35,988 bases of DNA from Nitrospirota bacterium (lineage in GTDB: Bacteria; Nitrospirota; Thermodesulfovibrionia; Thermodesulfovibrionales; JdFR-88): positions 1 to 35,988 of the forward strand of contig JAJYJK010000023.1 of assembly GCA_021789555.1 (NCBI GenBank), given 5' to 3'. The translations under genes were made by a program, and so were the position numbers. Position 1 is the stretch's first letter. Each line of letters opens with the position of its first letter. Shown piece by piece: positions 23,379 to 32,261 of the stretch. A model generated the notes under the pieces. It worked only from the letters and a program-made list of their open reading frames with translations. It was not told the DNA's origin and made no database searches.

Positions 23379-23918
23379 ATGCGTAACTGGAACGTGGTGG
23401 CCATCATCCGTGAGGGCGGGTTCAATGAGGCCCTGCGGGTGCTTGGCGAATTCGGCTATGTGTGGCGCTCCCGTTTCTACAACGTTTTTTTAATGAAGGT
23501 TGCCAATACCAGGGAGCTGCTCGAATCGATGCGCCGGAGGCTGGCTGAAAATCCCGGCTCGCTGGCCTTTCTTTCGAGGCTGCTGCCGGTGGAGATGACA
23601 TTTGAGTTTTCCACGCGGGAGGAATTCGAGGAAAAGGCGAAGGAATCGGTCCTCGCGTTTGTCGCTGAACTCGGGGGGAAGAGCTTCCATGTGCGGATAC
23701 ACCGCCGGGGCTCGAAGGGGATGTTCCAAAGCCCCGGAGAGGAACGCCTCCTGGACCGTCTGTTGCTTGGAGAGCTCGAAAAGGCGGGCAGTCCCGGCAG
23801 CATCGGCTATGAAGACCCCGACGCCATCGTAGCGATAGAGACCATGGAAAACAGGGCGGGGGTCTCTCTCTGGAGGCGGGAAGATTTCACCCTGTATCCC
23901 TTCGTCCGGGTCGAATAG
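23379..23918 (+). CDS. Stand-alone THUMP-domain protein
   Basis: This 179-residue protein has a C-terminal half with the THUMP pattern FHVRIHRRGSKG, then SPGEERLLDRLLLGELE, EDPDAIVAIETMENRAGVSLWRRED and YPFVRVE. THUMP is an RNA-binding fold normally fused to tRNA-modifying domains (ThiI, RlmL, Trm11). No catalytic partner domain is present, so the arrangement is like archaeal/eukaryotic Tan1, a helper of tRNA acetylation. No acetyltransferase gene is next to it. The start follows GGGGGGATT. Molecular role uncertain; probably RNA binding in tRNA processing. Confidence 0.78.
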   Translation: MRNWNVVAIIREGGFNEALRVLGEFGYVWRSRFYNVFLMKVANTRELLESMRRRLAENPGSLAFLSRLLPVEMTFEFSTREEFEEKAKESVLAFVAELGGKSFHVRIHRRGSKGMFQSPGEERLLDRLLLGELEKAGSPGSIGYEDPDAIVAIETMENRAGVSLWRREDFTLYPFVRVE

Positions 23919-23957
23919 GCCCTGTTTCTAACCCCGCATACCGTGAAAAGTGAAAAG

Positions 23958-24434
23958 ATGAACGGAAAAGGCAAAATCATAGACCGGGTCTTCAGGCTTG
24001 GAGTGGTCTTGAAAGGCATTGACGGCATTTTTGAGATTATCGGTGGGATACTGCTGTTTCTGATTTCTCCCGGGCAAATCGGCCATTTCATCGCGCAACT
24101 GACCCAGCATGAATTGCAGGAAGACCCCAGAGACGTCCTGTTTAACCTGATAATAAAAATGTCCCACCAGTTATCGGCCGGGACGGAATTTTTCACGGCC
24201 GTTTATTTCATGGCCCACGGGGTCATAAAAGTGGGGTTGATCGCGGCGCTTTTGTCAAGAAAACTGTGGGCGTACCCGGCGGCGATAATTTTCTTTGCGC
24301 TCTTTGGGGTCTATCAGATTTACCGCTACCTTTATACGCATTCCGTCTTGATGATCGTCTTGACGTTTTTTGACGCGGTCGTCATCGCCCTGACCTGGCT
24401 GGAGTATAAAAGGATTAAACCCGCGCATCCCTAA
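23958..24434 (+). CDS. DUF2127-family inner-membrane protein
   Basis: This 158-residue protein has about four hydrophobic helices: LKGIDGIFEIIGGILLFLI, then FFTAVYFMAHGVIKVGLIAALL, then YPAAIIFFALFGVYQIYRYLY, then VLTFFDAVVIALTWLEYKRI. The order KGI-G-E..GG.LL / HG..K fits the DUF2127 family of unknown function. GTG at 23943 (five codons earlier) is an equally possible start; neither has a good Shine-Dalgarno. Its stop overlaps the convergent cytochrome gene stop by 4 bases. Function cannot be assigned. Confidence 0.75.
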   Translation: MNGKGKIIDRVFRLGVVLKGIDGIFEIIGGILLFLISPGQIGHFIAQLTQHELQEDPRDVLFNLIIKMSHQLSAGTEFFTAVYFMAHGVIKVGLIAALLSRKLWAYPAAIIFFALFGVYQIYRYLYTHSVLMIVLTFFDAVVIALTWLEYKRIKPAHP

Positions 24435-26071
24435 CGTTTGTCTTTTTTTCTGCGGTATTTTTTATGTATGACCCTTTTTCTTTTCGAGGTGGTCTTCCTC
24501 GCGGTCTTTTTTTCTTTTGTGGCCGTCTTTTCCACGGGCCTGGTCAGACGGGCGGCGGGCGCGCCGATGCCTTTTAGCATCTTGCCGGCTTCTATCTCGT
24601 CCTTCATCTTCTGGATATTGTAGCTGAGGTCCCAGAAGCCGTTTTTAAAACTCGTGTAATCGGGGGCGCCGGTCATGGCGGCCGCGTATTTTACCGTGTT
24701 GGCGTAGAAGAGCCACTGCCGCACCCAGTCCATCTCCAGCGCCTCATCGAAGGGGTTTGTTTTGTCGGCGATGCCAAGCTGCCAGGCCTCGAGCATGAGT
24801 TTTGTAGCGGCATAAGTCATCTGGTCGGCTTCCTTTACCGTCTCGTCCATCTTTTTAAAATGCCCGTTTGTCCAGTCGCCGGAGTGGCAGGAATTGCAGA
24901 CGGATTTCATTATGCCTTCGCGCCTCGCCTGCTCGTCCTTGCCGATGAGGTATTTTGAGGCGGGTTCTCCCGTGAAGGTGACCGGCAGCGGCAGGCCGTC
25001 CTTGTTTTTTATGATCGTGGTGTCGCCGTTTTTAGGCTGTGCGGTCGTGTAGATAAGGCCAAAGAGTCTTATCCAGAGCCTCGATCCGAAATCATGGGTC
25101 CTTTCGGCTATCACGTTGCCGTCCGGCCCGGCAAGCAGGCTGCTGTGGCAGGCCGCGCAGGTGGGCGTCTTGAAATCCACCCCCGGCCTCCAGGGCACAT
25201 GAGTGAAATTCCATCCGGACCCCTCCGAAAGGAAGATGCCCCCATGTTTGCTTTCGTCATAGACGTCCCAGGCGGGCACGTCCGGCTCCATGTGGCACTG
25301 GGCGCAGGTGTAGGGTTTCCTTGCCGTGGCGATGGAGAAAGAATGCCCCGGATGGCAGGCGTCGCAGGCCCCCCTCGATCCGTCTGGATTGACACGGCCA
25401 ACGCCCGTATTGGGCCAGTTGGTGAGGTCGGGGACGTTGATTATGCCGACCGGTGTTTCCAATCTCTTAACCCCCTTTACCTTTACCCGCATCCCGTGGC
25501 AGCCGTAGCAGGTGTTGCCGGCGACTTCCGCCGAAGGCTTGCGGATAACGACCGCGCCTTTATCGGAGATCTCTTTTACGCCTATGGTGGTGTCAACCAG
25601 GGTATGGAAGAGGGGATTATTTTCCAGGTTGTTCCAGGCGTAGGCCATTTTGCTCCTTGAAAACTGCGCCTCCTCGACGGGATGGCAGGCCGCGCAATCC
25701 CTTGGCGAGACGATGACGTTTATGCTGAACCCGAAATGCTCGAAATTGTCCGTGTGCGCCTTGGGATTTCTCCCGTGGCACTCAAAGCAGCCCACGGCCT
25801 CATTTTCAAGCCCCTCGGGCGCCTTTGCGGCCGAGAACTCCCTCTCAAGGGCGGGCTTGGAGAGCGCCATTGCCGGGGTGACCTTCGAATGTCTGCTCGC
25901 AAGCCAGCCCTCCACTATGCCCGGCGTGTATATCCTGTGACAGGCGATGCACGCCTGGCTTTGAGGGCTGACCGGCGCCGATTCCCCGCCGGAGGCCGCC
26001 GCCAGCGCCGGCAGGGCGCATGAAACGAATGCCGCCAAAAGAAAAAAAACAAGAGTGTGAAATCTTTTCAT
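24431..26071 (-). CDS. Octaheme c-type cytochrome, hydroxylamine-oxidoreductase-like
   Basis: This 546-residue exported cytochrome has a Sec signal (MKRFHTLVFFLLAAFVSCALPALA) and eight CxxCH motifs at Cys41, 95, 126, 188, 236, 256, 305 and 392. Motif number and spacing, the ESKHGGIF segment after heme 6, and a helical C-terminal region fit the octaheme HAO family, some of which reduce nitrite or hydroxylamine. ATG 26071 is chosen because GGAG lies 8 bases upstream; the TTG two codons earlier has worse spacing. The last 36 residues are strikingly rich in Lys/Arg/Thr (KKTARKTTSKRKRVIHKK), unlike the usual C-terminus. No quinol or electron-transfer partner is adjacent. Direction and substrate are not known. 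Confidence 0.87.
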   Translation of the reverse strand: MKRFHTLVFFLLAAFVSCALPALAAASGGESAPVSPQSQACIACHRIYTPGIVEGWLASRHSKVTPAMALSKPALEREFSAAKAPEGLENEAVGCFECHGRNPKAHTDNFEHFGFSINVIVSPRDCAACHPVEEAQFSRSKMAYAWNNLENNPLFHTLVDTTIGVKEISDKGAVVIRKPSAEVAGNTCYGCHGMRVKVKGVKRLETPVGIINVPDLTNWPNTGVGRVNPDGSRGACDACHPGHSFSIATARKPYTCAQCHMEPDVPAWDVYDESKHGGIFLSEGSGWNFTHVPWRPGVDFKTPTCAACHSSLLAGPDGNVIAERTHDFGSRLWIRLFGLIYTTAQPKNGDTTIIKNKDGLPLPVTFTGEPASKYLIGKDEQARREGIMKSVCNSCHSGDWTNGHFKKMDETVKEADQMTYAATKLMLEAWQLGIADKTNPFDEALEMDWVRQWLFYANTVKYAAAMTGAPDYTSFKNGFWDLSYNIQKMKDEIEAGKMLKGIGAPAARLTRPVEKTATKEKKTARKTTSKRKRVIHKKYRRKKDKR

Positions 26072-26184
26072 CAGCAATTCTCCGTTTTAATAAAGCGGAC
26101 TCCCGCGAAGGCCCAATCACCAAATCTTAAATTCCGGTCTCTGGTGATTTTAAAATAGTATAATTAAAAAAGGGGAAAAAGGAT

Positions 26185-26700
26185 ATGCCTTCCGGGAGAT
26201 TGGAGGAGAGAATTGCAAAGAGATTTTTGGCGCCGTCTATGATGTTCGCCGTCATGATATTGGCTGCCGGGTGCGCGCATGTGGCCGCTTCGGCGAAGAG
26301 CGGAGGGCCGCACATAAACTGGCACACCCTGGCCGCCGGCCGCGAGTTCGCCATGCGGGAGAAAAAGCCGATGGTGGTGGACTTCGCTTCGGGCCCCGGC
26401 TGTCCGAGGTGCGAGCAGATGAGCGCCGGCCCATACAGCAACGCCGAGGTCATTTCGGAGCTGAACCGCGAGTTTGTCCCCATAAGGATAGACCTCTCAA
26501 GGCCGATAACGCCCGGGGAGCTGGCCCTGGGCAACAGGTTCAATTTCAGGAACGACTGCCTGCTTCTGTTCCTCGATTACAGGGGAAACCCCATCGCCGA
26601 CCCGATAGAGGGCAAGCTGTGCTTCGTTGAGGCCGTGAATTCGAAGGATTTCCTTAGATACCTGGACGCCGCGCTCAAAAACGCGAAAGAGGTGAAATAA
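26185..26700 (+). CDS. Thioredoxin-fold lipoprotein with CPRC motif
   Basis: This 171-residue protein has lipobox LAAGC (Cys30) and a thioredoxin-like domain: KKPMVVDFASGPGCPRCEQM with active-site Cys73 and Cys76, VISELNREFVPIRIDL, then a strand with LLLFLDYRGNPI. It lies divergent from the octaheme cytochrome, 113 bases away, and could act in periplasmic thiol reduction; cytochrome c maturation is a possibility only. CPRC is not the canonical CGPC or CPHC. An AT-rich TATAAT at 26159-26164, without a good -35, may be the promoter; the ATG follows AAGGAT. A hairpin terminator follows directly. Confidence 0.8.
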   Translation: MPSGRLEERIAKRFLAPSMMFAVMILAAGCAHVAASAKSGGPHINWHTLAAGREFAMREKKPMVVDFASGPGCPRCEQMSAGPYSNAEVISELNREFVPIRIDLSRPITPGELALGNRFNFRNDCLLLFLDYRGNPIADPIEGKLCFVEAVNSKDFLRYLDAALKNAKEVK

Positions 26701-26702
26701 TT

Positions 26703-26731
26703 GCCGCTGGCAATAGCGGCTTTCGCTTTTT
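26703..26731 (+). terminator. Rho-independent terminator
   Basis: GCCGCT pairs with AGCGGC (6 bp) around GGCAAT, followed by TTTCGCTTTTT. It begins 3 bases after the thioredoxin-like gene stop. Confidence 0.8.
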
Positions 26732-26735
26732 ATGA

Positions 26736-26764
26736 AACCCTCTCCCCCTAAGGGGGAGAGGGTT
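26736..26764. repeat. REP-like palindrome upstream of pncC/cinA
   Basis: AACCCTCTCCCCCT (26736-26749) and AGGGGGAGAGGGTT (26751-26764) are perfect inverted arms separated by one base. The purine-rich right side runs on into GGATGAGGGGAGATAAGGAC, which serves as the ribosome-binding region for the gene starting at TTG 26786. It resembles the element at 23237-23301. Confidence 0.8.
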
Positions 26765-26785
26765 GGATGAGGGGAGATAAGGACA

Positions 26786-27286
26786 TTGTTAAATGACGAT
26801 CCGTTAAGCCTGGCGGTCCGCGTGCAGGAGTTTTTCAAGAAAAAAGGGCTTACCCTTTCGGTCGCCGAGTCCTGCACCGGGGGGCTCATAAGCCATTACA
26901 TTACGGCGGTCCCGGGGGCGAGCGGTTTTTTCGAGGGCTGCGCCGTCACCTATTCCACCCATGCGAAGGTGCGGATGCTTGGGGTTTCCGAAGGCGTGCT
27001 CGGTTCTTTTGGCGCAGTCAGCGCCGAGACCGCGGCCGAGATGGCGGGAAGGGCAAGGGCGCTTCTTGACACCGATTTTTCCCTCTCCACTACGGGCAAC
27101 CTGGGGCCGGATGCGCTCGAGGGCAAAGAGCGCGGGCTTGTATACATCGGGCTTGCGTCAAGGACGGGCAAGCCCCAGGTCATCAGGCTCGACCTCAGGG
27201 GAGGCCGCGACGAGAACAAGCAGGAGGCCGCCTTCCAGGCGCTGAAATTTCTGCTCGATGCGGCAAAGAGGGGGATGCTGGAATAG
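26786..27286 (+). CDS. pncC: Nicotinamide-nucleotide amidohydrolase PncC (CinA C-terminal family)
   Basis: This 166-residue CinA-C enzyme has the hallmark VAESCTGG (Ser29) followed by ISHYITAVPGASGFFEGCAVTYS, and later STTGNLGP and RGLVYIGLA. It deamidates nicotinamide mononucleotide to nicotinic acid mononucleotide in pyridine-nucleotide salvage. It lacks the N-terminal MoaB-like domain of full CinA, as in stand-alone PncC. The start is TTG with GGGGAGATAAGGACA before it, derived from the adjoining palindromic element. It converges on ligA, which also handles NAD metabolism products (NMN is the LigA by-product), though the two genes are on opposite strands. Confidence 0.9.
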   Translation: MLNDDPLSLAVRVQEFFKKKGLTLSVAESCTGGLISHYITAVPGASGFFEGCAVTYSTHAKVRMLGVSEGVLGSFGAVSAETAAEMAGRARALLDTDFSLSTTGNLGPDALEGKERGLVYIGLASRTGKPQVIRLDLRGGRDENKQEAAFQALKFLLDAAKRGMLE

Positions 27287-27303
27287 CAAAATAATGAGAC
27301 GTT

Positions 27304-29376
<2,073 letters not shown>

Positions 29377-29492
29377 TCAAGCGCCGGATTTTTTGTTCAC
29401 CAGGCGTTATCATTATAAATATTCTACCGCCAAAAAACGATTGTTTTTTTTGCGTTTCACTCAACTCCTGCGCGTCCTGATACAACCACAGG

Positions 29493-29520
29493 TTGACAAA
29501 TTTTCCCGCTTTCTGCTAAT
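29493..29520 (+). promoter_or_regulatory. Sigma-70 promoter of the NusG-like gene
   Basis: A perfect TTGACA (29493-29498) is 16 bases from GCTAAT (29515-29520). A transcription start about 7 bases later coincides with the GTG start at 29527, so the mRNA would be leaderless or nearly so. No Shine-Dalgarno is visible before that GTG. Confidence 0.6.
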
Positions 29521-29526
29521 CTCCGC

Positions 29527-30018
29527 GTGACGGTGGAAAACTGGTATGCGATTTACCTGAAGCCCGGCTGCGAAAGATTGGTCTCCGGACGCCTGGAGTC
29601 CGCCGGGGTGCCGACCCTGAACCCGCTTTTGAGGAGCAGGAGGTTCAGGGGCCGGAGGGTTATCGAGAATATATCGCCCCTTTTCCCCTGTTATATATTC
29701 GCCCGTTTCGACCCCGCCGCCCGCTATCGGATGATAATTTACACGCGGGGGGTGAGATACGTCGTGGGCGGGACCTCTCCGCTGCCCGTGCCGGAGGAGA
29801 TAATAGAGGCCATAAGGGGGAAAATGGCCGACGGCGTCATTGAACTGCCGCCGGAGGATTTCACGGAGGGCCGGCAGGTCCTGATAAAGGACGGGCCTTT
29901 CAAGGGTTTTAACGGCATCTTCAGGCGGTACACGAATGGAAGGCAGAGATGCCTGGTCCTGCTTGAAAGCCTGGCGTGGACGCTTGAAGCTGACCCGTGG
30001 CTGGTTGAAAGCGCGTAG
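29527..30018 (+). CDS. NusG-family specialised antiterminator (RfaH/UpxY/LoaP-like)
   Basis: This 163-residue protein has an N-terminal NGN domain (NWYAIYLKPGCERLVSGRLESAGV, later PLFPCYIFARFDP and YTRGVRYVVGG) and a C-terminal KOW domain (GRQVLIKDGPFKGFNGIFRRY). Housekeeping NusG sits next to ribosomal genes; this copy lies just upstream of a polysaccharide export operon, as do RfaH, UpxY and LoaP-type factors that let RNA polymerase read through long EPS operons. The likely targets are the fecR-like/wza/wzc genes downstream. It starts with GTG with no Shine-Dalgarno and may be leaderless. A repeat-rich, 357-base spacer separates it from the next gene. Confidence 0.87.
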   Translation: MTVENWYAIYLKPGCERLVSGRLESAGVPTLNPLLRSRRFRGRRVIENISPLFPCYIFARFDPAARYRMIIYTRGVRYVVGGTSPLPVPEEIIEAIRGKMADGVIELPPEDFTEGRQVLIKDGPFKGFNGIFRRYTNGRQRCLVLLESLAWTLEADPWLVESA

Positions 30019-30045
30019 GGGCCATCATATGCCGCCCGTGTCCTA

Positions 30046-30098
30046 TTTTTGCCTGAAGGGGCCCCGCCCCCGCACCTTTTTGCCTGAAGGGGCCCCGC
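30046..30098 (+). repeat. 22-bp direct repeats after the NusG-like gene
   Basis: TTTTTGCCTGAAGGGGCCCC, extended by GC to 22 bp, occurs at 30046-30067 and 30077-30098 (31-base period) and contains the palindrome GGGGCCCC. A second, degenerate pair follows: GGACTGCAGAG (30105-30115) and GGACTGTGCAGAG (about 30163-30175), each leading into a run of T. The 30019-30236 region thus consists mostly of duplicated segments with hairpin potential. No believable gene lies in it. Confidence 0.75.
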
Positions 30099-30236
30099 TC
30101 CCCGGGACTGCAGAGAGTTTTTTCTCCAGTGGTGCAATTTCCAGCCCCGCCTCCGCGCCCCAGGACTGTGCAGAGGCCTTTTTTGCGATTGCGGGGCCGC
30201 CTTGCGCCGCCGGTATTTGAAGCCCCAAAAAAGGGC

Positions 30237-30265
30237 TTGACAACGACTGCGGTTATCACTATTAT
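30237..30265 (+). promoter_or_regulatory. Sigma-70 promoter of the EPS export operon
   Basis: TTGACA (30237-30242), 17 bases, then TATTAT (30260-30265): near-consensus. Transcription would start near 30272, giving a leader of about 104 bases. A 6-bp hairpin TCGGAT / ATCCGA (30346-30361) sits just before the AAGGAGG ribosome-binding site and could influence translation. Confidence 0.75.
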
Positions 30266-30375
30266 AGGTTGCATATATACAACTAAGGGTTGAAGGGCGC
30301 CCCGCATTTTTCAGATCTCAGGCGGAGGCAGGCGAATATCAATCCTCGGATTATTATCCGAAGAAGGAGGGCCAG

Positions 30376-31077
30376 ATGAAGAAGGCGGGACTCATGTTGG
30401 TGATTTTTTCACTCTGTGTCTTTGTGCCTCTCGTGGCGATGGCGGCTTCTGCGGACTGGATAGGCCAGGTCTACCCGGCGGGCAACGCGCAGGCCCTTTT
30501 AAAAGGGGGGCAGTGGCTGAACGTGGGCGGTGTTTATCCCGTCCCTGAGGAGGGCAGTTTCAGGACTGCGAAAGGTGGACTTTCTTTTTCATTCAAGGAC
30601 GGCACTCAAATGGATATGGGGGCGAACTCCGAGGTCTCATTAAAAAGGCTGTCCAACGGCAAGGTGGCCGTCTCGCTCCGTAAAGGCGCCATAGGTATAA
30701 ACAGCCCGGCGGGAGGCAGGGTGGTGATAGTCACGCCTGAGGGTCTCGGATACGAACCCGGCCCCAAGGGTTTCACCGGGGGGTTCTCTTTTGACGGCGC
30801 GAAGACGCGGACAAAGACCCTGGCAGGCAATATCGGTCCTGTGAAGGACAAAGAGACGCTTGCGTCTCTAAAGGAGGTCCCTTCGCTGCGACAGGAGGCT
30901 GCGGACCCTCCTCCTTTAGCGCCCGCGATTATTCCTGGCGCGTTTGCCGGCACGGGCGGATCGGCAGGTCCGTTGACCGGCCTGCTGGTCGGAGGCGGAT
31001 TTGGCGGACTCGCAGGGGGCGGGGTCGCCACAGAGGAAAGCAGGGGGCCCAGTCATGCAAGCGCCTTTACGCCTTAG
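30376..31077 (+). CDS. Secreted FecR-domain-like protein with glycine-rich C-terminal helix
   Basis: This 233-residue protein has a signal peptide (MKKAGLMLVIFSLCVFVPLVAMAASA). A FecR-like beta domain (GGQWLNVGGVYPVPEEGSFRTAKGGLSFSFKDGTQMDMG ... GKVAVSLRKGAIG) follows, then a linker rich in Pro, and a glycine-rich hydrophobic segment GLLVGGGFGGLAGGG near residue 210. There is no FecI-type sigma factor nearby, so this is not an iron-signalling protein. FecR-like proteins also occur in EPS loci, perhaps as periplasmic scaffolds. An excellent AAGGAGG precedes the ATG. It is followed by the Wza-like gene after 165 bases. Confidence 0.78.
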   Translation: MKKAGLMLVIFSLCVFVPLVAMAASADWIGQVYPAGNAQALLKGGQWLNVGGVYPVPEEGSFRTAKGGLSFSFKDGTQMDMGANSEVSLKRLSNGKVAVSLRKGAIGINSPAGGRVVIVTPEGLGYEPGPKGFTGGFSFDGAKTRTKTLAGNIGPVKDKETLASLKEVPSLRQEAADPPPLAPAIIPGAFAGTGGSAGPLTGLLVGGGFGGLAGGGVATEESRGPSHASAFTP

Positions 31078-31242
31078 GTGAGATAAGGCAAGGCGGACGG
31101 GGCCATACAGGTGAAAATAAAATTGTTTCCGGTGATTCGCGGAGGTGCCCGTCGGGCAGGTGATCATCGGGTGGGGGCGGGGAGGCGTCATTGCGCCTGC
31201 GCCGGGCCCGCCCCCGGTTTTCGCCGTATCGTGGAGGGATTT

Positions 31243-32253
31243 ATGCTGCCTATGCCCGTCCTCGCCGGCCTCATTCTGCTGATTTCATCCTGCGCTATGT
31301 TTTTGCCGTCCTGCGCTTTCGGCCCGGACGGTTATCAGCGCATCATCAGCAATGCCTATTCGAACGGCGCTTCATCGGACAGGCTCAACAGCGAACTGAT
31401 AAAGAGGGCGATGACGGCCGGGGCCCTTGCCTCGACCGCGGACTACCGGATAGGCCCCGGAGATTTGCTCGATATAAGCGTATTCCAGGTGGATGACCTG
31501 AAGTCCACGGTAAGGGTGAGCCAGGCCGGAGGGATAGACCTGCCCCTGATAAACGACGTAAAGGCCGGGGGGTTGACCACCGCGGAGCTGGCCTCCGCCA
31601 TCGCGTTAAAACTCCGGGCCTATCTGGAAAATCCGGTTGTGACGGTCTTTGTGAAGGAATACATGAGCCAGAAGATCACTGTTTTGGGGGCGGTGAAGAC
31701 CCCCCAGGTCTTCACCGTTTCCGGCCAGAAATATCTGCTTGACATGCTTTCGATGGCCGGCGGGCTAAGCGACGACGCATCAAATTTCTGCATAGTCCAA
31801 AAACAGGGGGGCGGCAACGGACAGGCCGGCGCCATAAAGATAGATTTAAACGAACTGCTGGTGAAGGGCCGCGCGGACTTGAACGTCCCGCTCAACTCAG
31901 GGGACGTCGTGAGCGTTCCGGAGGCCGGCCGCTTTTTTGTGGACGGCGCAGTCGGGGAACCCGGGTCCTTCCAGCTCAAGAGCATAACCACCCTGACCCA
32001 GGCCATCAGCATGGCAAAGGGACTCAATTTCGAGGCCGCAAGGAAGATAAAGATATACCGTGACGAGGGAGATGGCCGGCGAAAACTCATAGTCGCCAAC
32101 TACGATTCCATACTGAGCGGTAAAAGCCCCGACTTCTATATCAGGGACAAGGACACGATCATCGTGCCAAGAAACGAGTTGAAGGCGCTGCTTAAAGGGA
32201 TAAGGGGCACCATCTTCACCAGCACCGTGGCAGTTGGAAAGGAAGGATACTAG
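31243..32253 (+). CDS. Polysaccharide export lipoprotein (Wza-like, Poly_export/SLBB)
   Basis: This 336-residue outer-membrane exporter has lipoprotein-type Cys at 17 (LISSC) and 24 (FLPSC); the second better fits a lipobox. The polysaccharide-export domain begins YRIGPGDLLDISVFQVDDL and runs through NPVVTVFVKEYMSQKITVLGAV. SLBB domains follow (GQKYLLDMLSMAGGL; GRFFVDGAVGEPGSFQLKSITTLTQAI). It should form the channel through which the EPS leaves. ATG 31243 is chosen over 31111 because TGGAGGGATTT precedes it and a signal sequence begins there. The Wzc-like gene follows 8 bases later. Confidence 0.93.
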   Translation: MLPMPVLAGLILLISSCAMFLPSCAFGPDGYQRIISNAYSNGASSDRLNSELIKRAMTAGALASTADYRIGPGDLLDISVFQVDDLKSTVRVSQAGGIDLPLINDVKAGGLTTAELASAIALKLRAYLENPVVTVFVKEYMSQKITVLGAVKTPQVFTVSGQKYLLDMLSMAGGLSDDASNFCIVQKQGGGNGQAGAIKIDLNELLVKGRADLNVPLNSGDVVSVPEAGRFFVDGAVGEPGSFQLKSITTLTQAISMAKGLNFEAARKIKIYRDEGDGRRKLIVANYDSILSGKSPDFYIRDKDTIIVPRNELKALLKGIRGTIFTSTVAVGKEGY

Positions 32254-32261
32254 AGAAATCC

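Noticed and set aside
29425-29440. GGCGGTAGAAT on the - strand before ligA, similar to the RfaH ops element
   Set aside because: It points toward ligA, lies upstream of the likely ligA -10 and so would not be transcribed, and is on the opposite strand to the EPS operon.
29936-30243. ORFs on both strands in the spacer after the NusG-like gene
   Set aside because: They are built from the duplicated GC-rich segments, differ in every frame, and overlap the real gene or the promoter.
31111-31242. Upstream start of the Wza-like gene at 31111
   Set aside because: The extra 44 residues are Arg/Gly-rich and would bury the signal peptide; ATG 31243 has GGAGGG at proper spacing.
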